Below are positions 62,521-64,000 of a stretch of 64,000 bases of DNA, piece by piece; position 1 is the first letter of the stretch, and each line of letters begins with the position of its first letter. The notes below the pieces were generated by a model. The model had not been told where the DNA came from. It saw only the letters and a list, made by a program, of their open reading frames with translations, and searched no databases. The DNA comes from Nymphaea colorata (lineage: Eukaryota > Streptophyta > Magnoliopsida > Nymphaeales > Nymphaeaceae): positions 13,376,106 through 13,440,105 of the forward strand of contig NC_045141.1 of the NCBI RefSeq assembly GCF_008831285.2, written 5' to 3'. The translations under genes were made by a program, and so were the position numbers.

Positions 62521-63990
62521 CAGATCAACAAAACAAATTCTCTTCTCATGGTTTAAGTTTGCTGCAATCAATGGTTGTCTATCAATATATGCAAAACTTC
62601 ACTAAATAATGAAACAATAAGCTTATGCAGATGCTTTACCAGCCTGATTATAAAAGGCACAGTTAGGGATGTGGCAGCTATTCCAGGTTGTTGAGATCTG
62701 AGACCCAGATTATATTCTTGACATAGCCCACTACACCTGACATAGACAAAGATAGGCTCAACAATATTAGCCAACGATTTCACTTGTAACTATATTAATT
62801 GTAGAAAATTATTAACATGAATGACTGTATAGGACATTACGCACTAACATGGGTCGGACTGCTGCTGCTAGAAACAATGAAAAAAGACAGGCGATGACAC
62901 TAAGGCTCTAGGGTCTTTCCAAATACCTATCGCACAACAACCCATATAATAAAACAATGAAATAATGCACAATACAAAATTATTGAAAAAAAGATTAAAC
63001 CAAATGATTTATCATGCACCCAATGAACTACCTTTATTTATTTATTTTTTTCCTTTCTTGATATACAAAAACATAGAATTATAGAACAAGGAATTTTCTA
63101 TTCTTGCTTCCTTTGCAAACAGGCCAATAAAACTAACTAACTAAAGAGTGCATCATTGTGGGTCGCCAACTGTGAACATGCATGTGAGTGAGCAAGCAAT
63201 CAAGACAAGGGAGGGAGGGAGAGAGAGAGATAGAGAGAGAGGGGTAGGTATGGGGCGTTATGTTGGGATACCTTAAGTAATAATATAGTGGTGAACATTC
63301 GAGCTGTAGACCTCACGTAATCACGAAGAACATCCAATTTTAAATCATAAAAGGGGATATCTTTCAATTTCCAAAATATGAACATAAAGGAATCATCCTC
63401 TGCATCTTAGCTAATAAAAAAAAGGAGCAAATATTGACCCCATAACCAAACAATCGCGAAAGATAGCCGCACTCAATTCCTGAGAGTTTAGCCTTCATAC
63501 CTTTCATTCTCTTGGCAAACACTTTTTACTTTTTTTTTTCTTTTTTCTTTCTTTCGCATTCGGCTTTTTGCCTTTTTTTTGCATTTGTTTTTTTTTTCCT
63601 TTTCCTTTCAGGCCGACCTTCACCTTTGAGGGAATACCTCACCACCTCAAAGGCTACTACGAAGCCCCACCACTTTGGTGGTTATGTGTAGCTTTGTCAC
63701 GTGTCCAACTCGTTTCACATTACGAGTTTTCGACGATCCAAAGGTTTATAAGTCATTTATCTTCACGAAATAGACATAAATCAACTTTATGTCTACCCGG
63801 TACTCTCAATTACTGACTCAGAGGAACGACTGCACAAGCCTCGAGCCCATCTCTCAACTCTCATTTTGCTACCTACCAAGATCTTACAGAGCATTGTGGC
63901 TTCTCTCTCAGGATATTTTCATGCTAAATCCTTGCAAATGCTTGAACACCAAAGTCAATAGCATTTCCTAGTTTTTGTTGTCTTGACTTT
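62521..63990. repeat. Right unit, final blocks
   Basis: 62521-62838 matches 26630-26945. 62770-63337 matches 8400-8975. 63338-63990 matches 12494-13150. The cysteine-desulfurase-like exon is reduced here to its last codons (LDVLRDYVRS, 63338-63300) because the homology breaks inside it. No intact gene. Confidence 0.8.
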
Positions 63991-64000
63991 TTTAGTTTCA

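Noticed and set aside
62568-62783. 71-codon minus frame also present at 26668-26883
   Set aside because: Eight of 71 residues differ between close copies and the start is GTG. That looks like neutral change, not constraint, and the left copy has it deleted.

Overview
This window is nuclear DNA of a flowering plant. It is AT-rich, its genes have GT-AG introns, and the recognisable genes are plant types: a five-KH-domain RNA-binding protein, an AAP-type amino acid permease, and a nuclear copy of chloroplast psbE. It also holds Ty1/copia, LINE, hAT and CACTA remnants and many microsatellites. I cannot name the species. Only one gene looks intact: the KH-domain gene on the minus strand (coding exons 47647 down to 41608, with a probable untranslated first exon near 49516-49750). 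Everything else coding is partial, broken or chimeric.

The main organising feature is a dispersed segmental duplication. The left unit (about 1270-13150) and right unit (about 35612-63990) contain the same blocks in the same order: a dead hAT-like transposase, KH-gene sequence, a dead LINE, a set of unrecognised exon-like pieces, and a block ending near a cysteine-desulfurase-like exon. Each unit has its own deletions and insertions. The left unit keeps only exons 4 and 3 and part of exon 2 of the KH gene, with a solo LTR in exon 3. The right unit has the complete KH gene, a 4.4-kb copia element inside the LINE, and a roughly 300-bp plastid insertion. A third, shorter copy of part of the unit (26567-27206) runs directly into the 3' end of an amino acid permease gene.

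Layout: 1-805, two overlapping coiled-coil-rich ORFs running off the left edge, possibly pararetrovirus-like. 1270-13150, left duplication unit. 13150-18600, mostly gene-free, with CT-rich repeats and one possible small exon. 18594-18842, an orphan first exon resembling a mitochondrial presequence. 19502-24049, a 2.1-kb direct duplication, each copy carrying one CACTA terminus. 24050-26566, tandem repeats. 26567-28269, duplicated block plus chimeric AAP end. 28270-35610, gene-free with microsatellites, palindromes and a weak LINE trace. 35612-64000, right duplication unit with the KH gene, LINE, copia and plastid insertion.

I found no operon-like or novel multi-gene system. The interesting content is structural: precise empty/filled insertion pairs that order events, a chimeric open permease fragment, and a palindromic motif shared by three repeat sequences. 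All exon boundaries and similarities were read by eye and no database search was possible.
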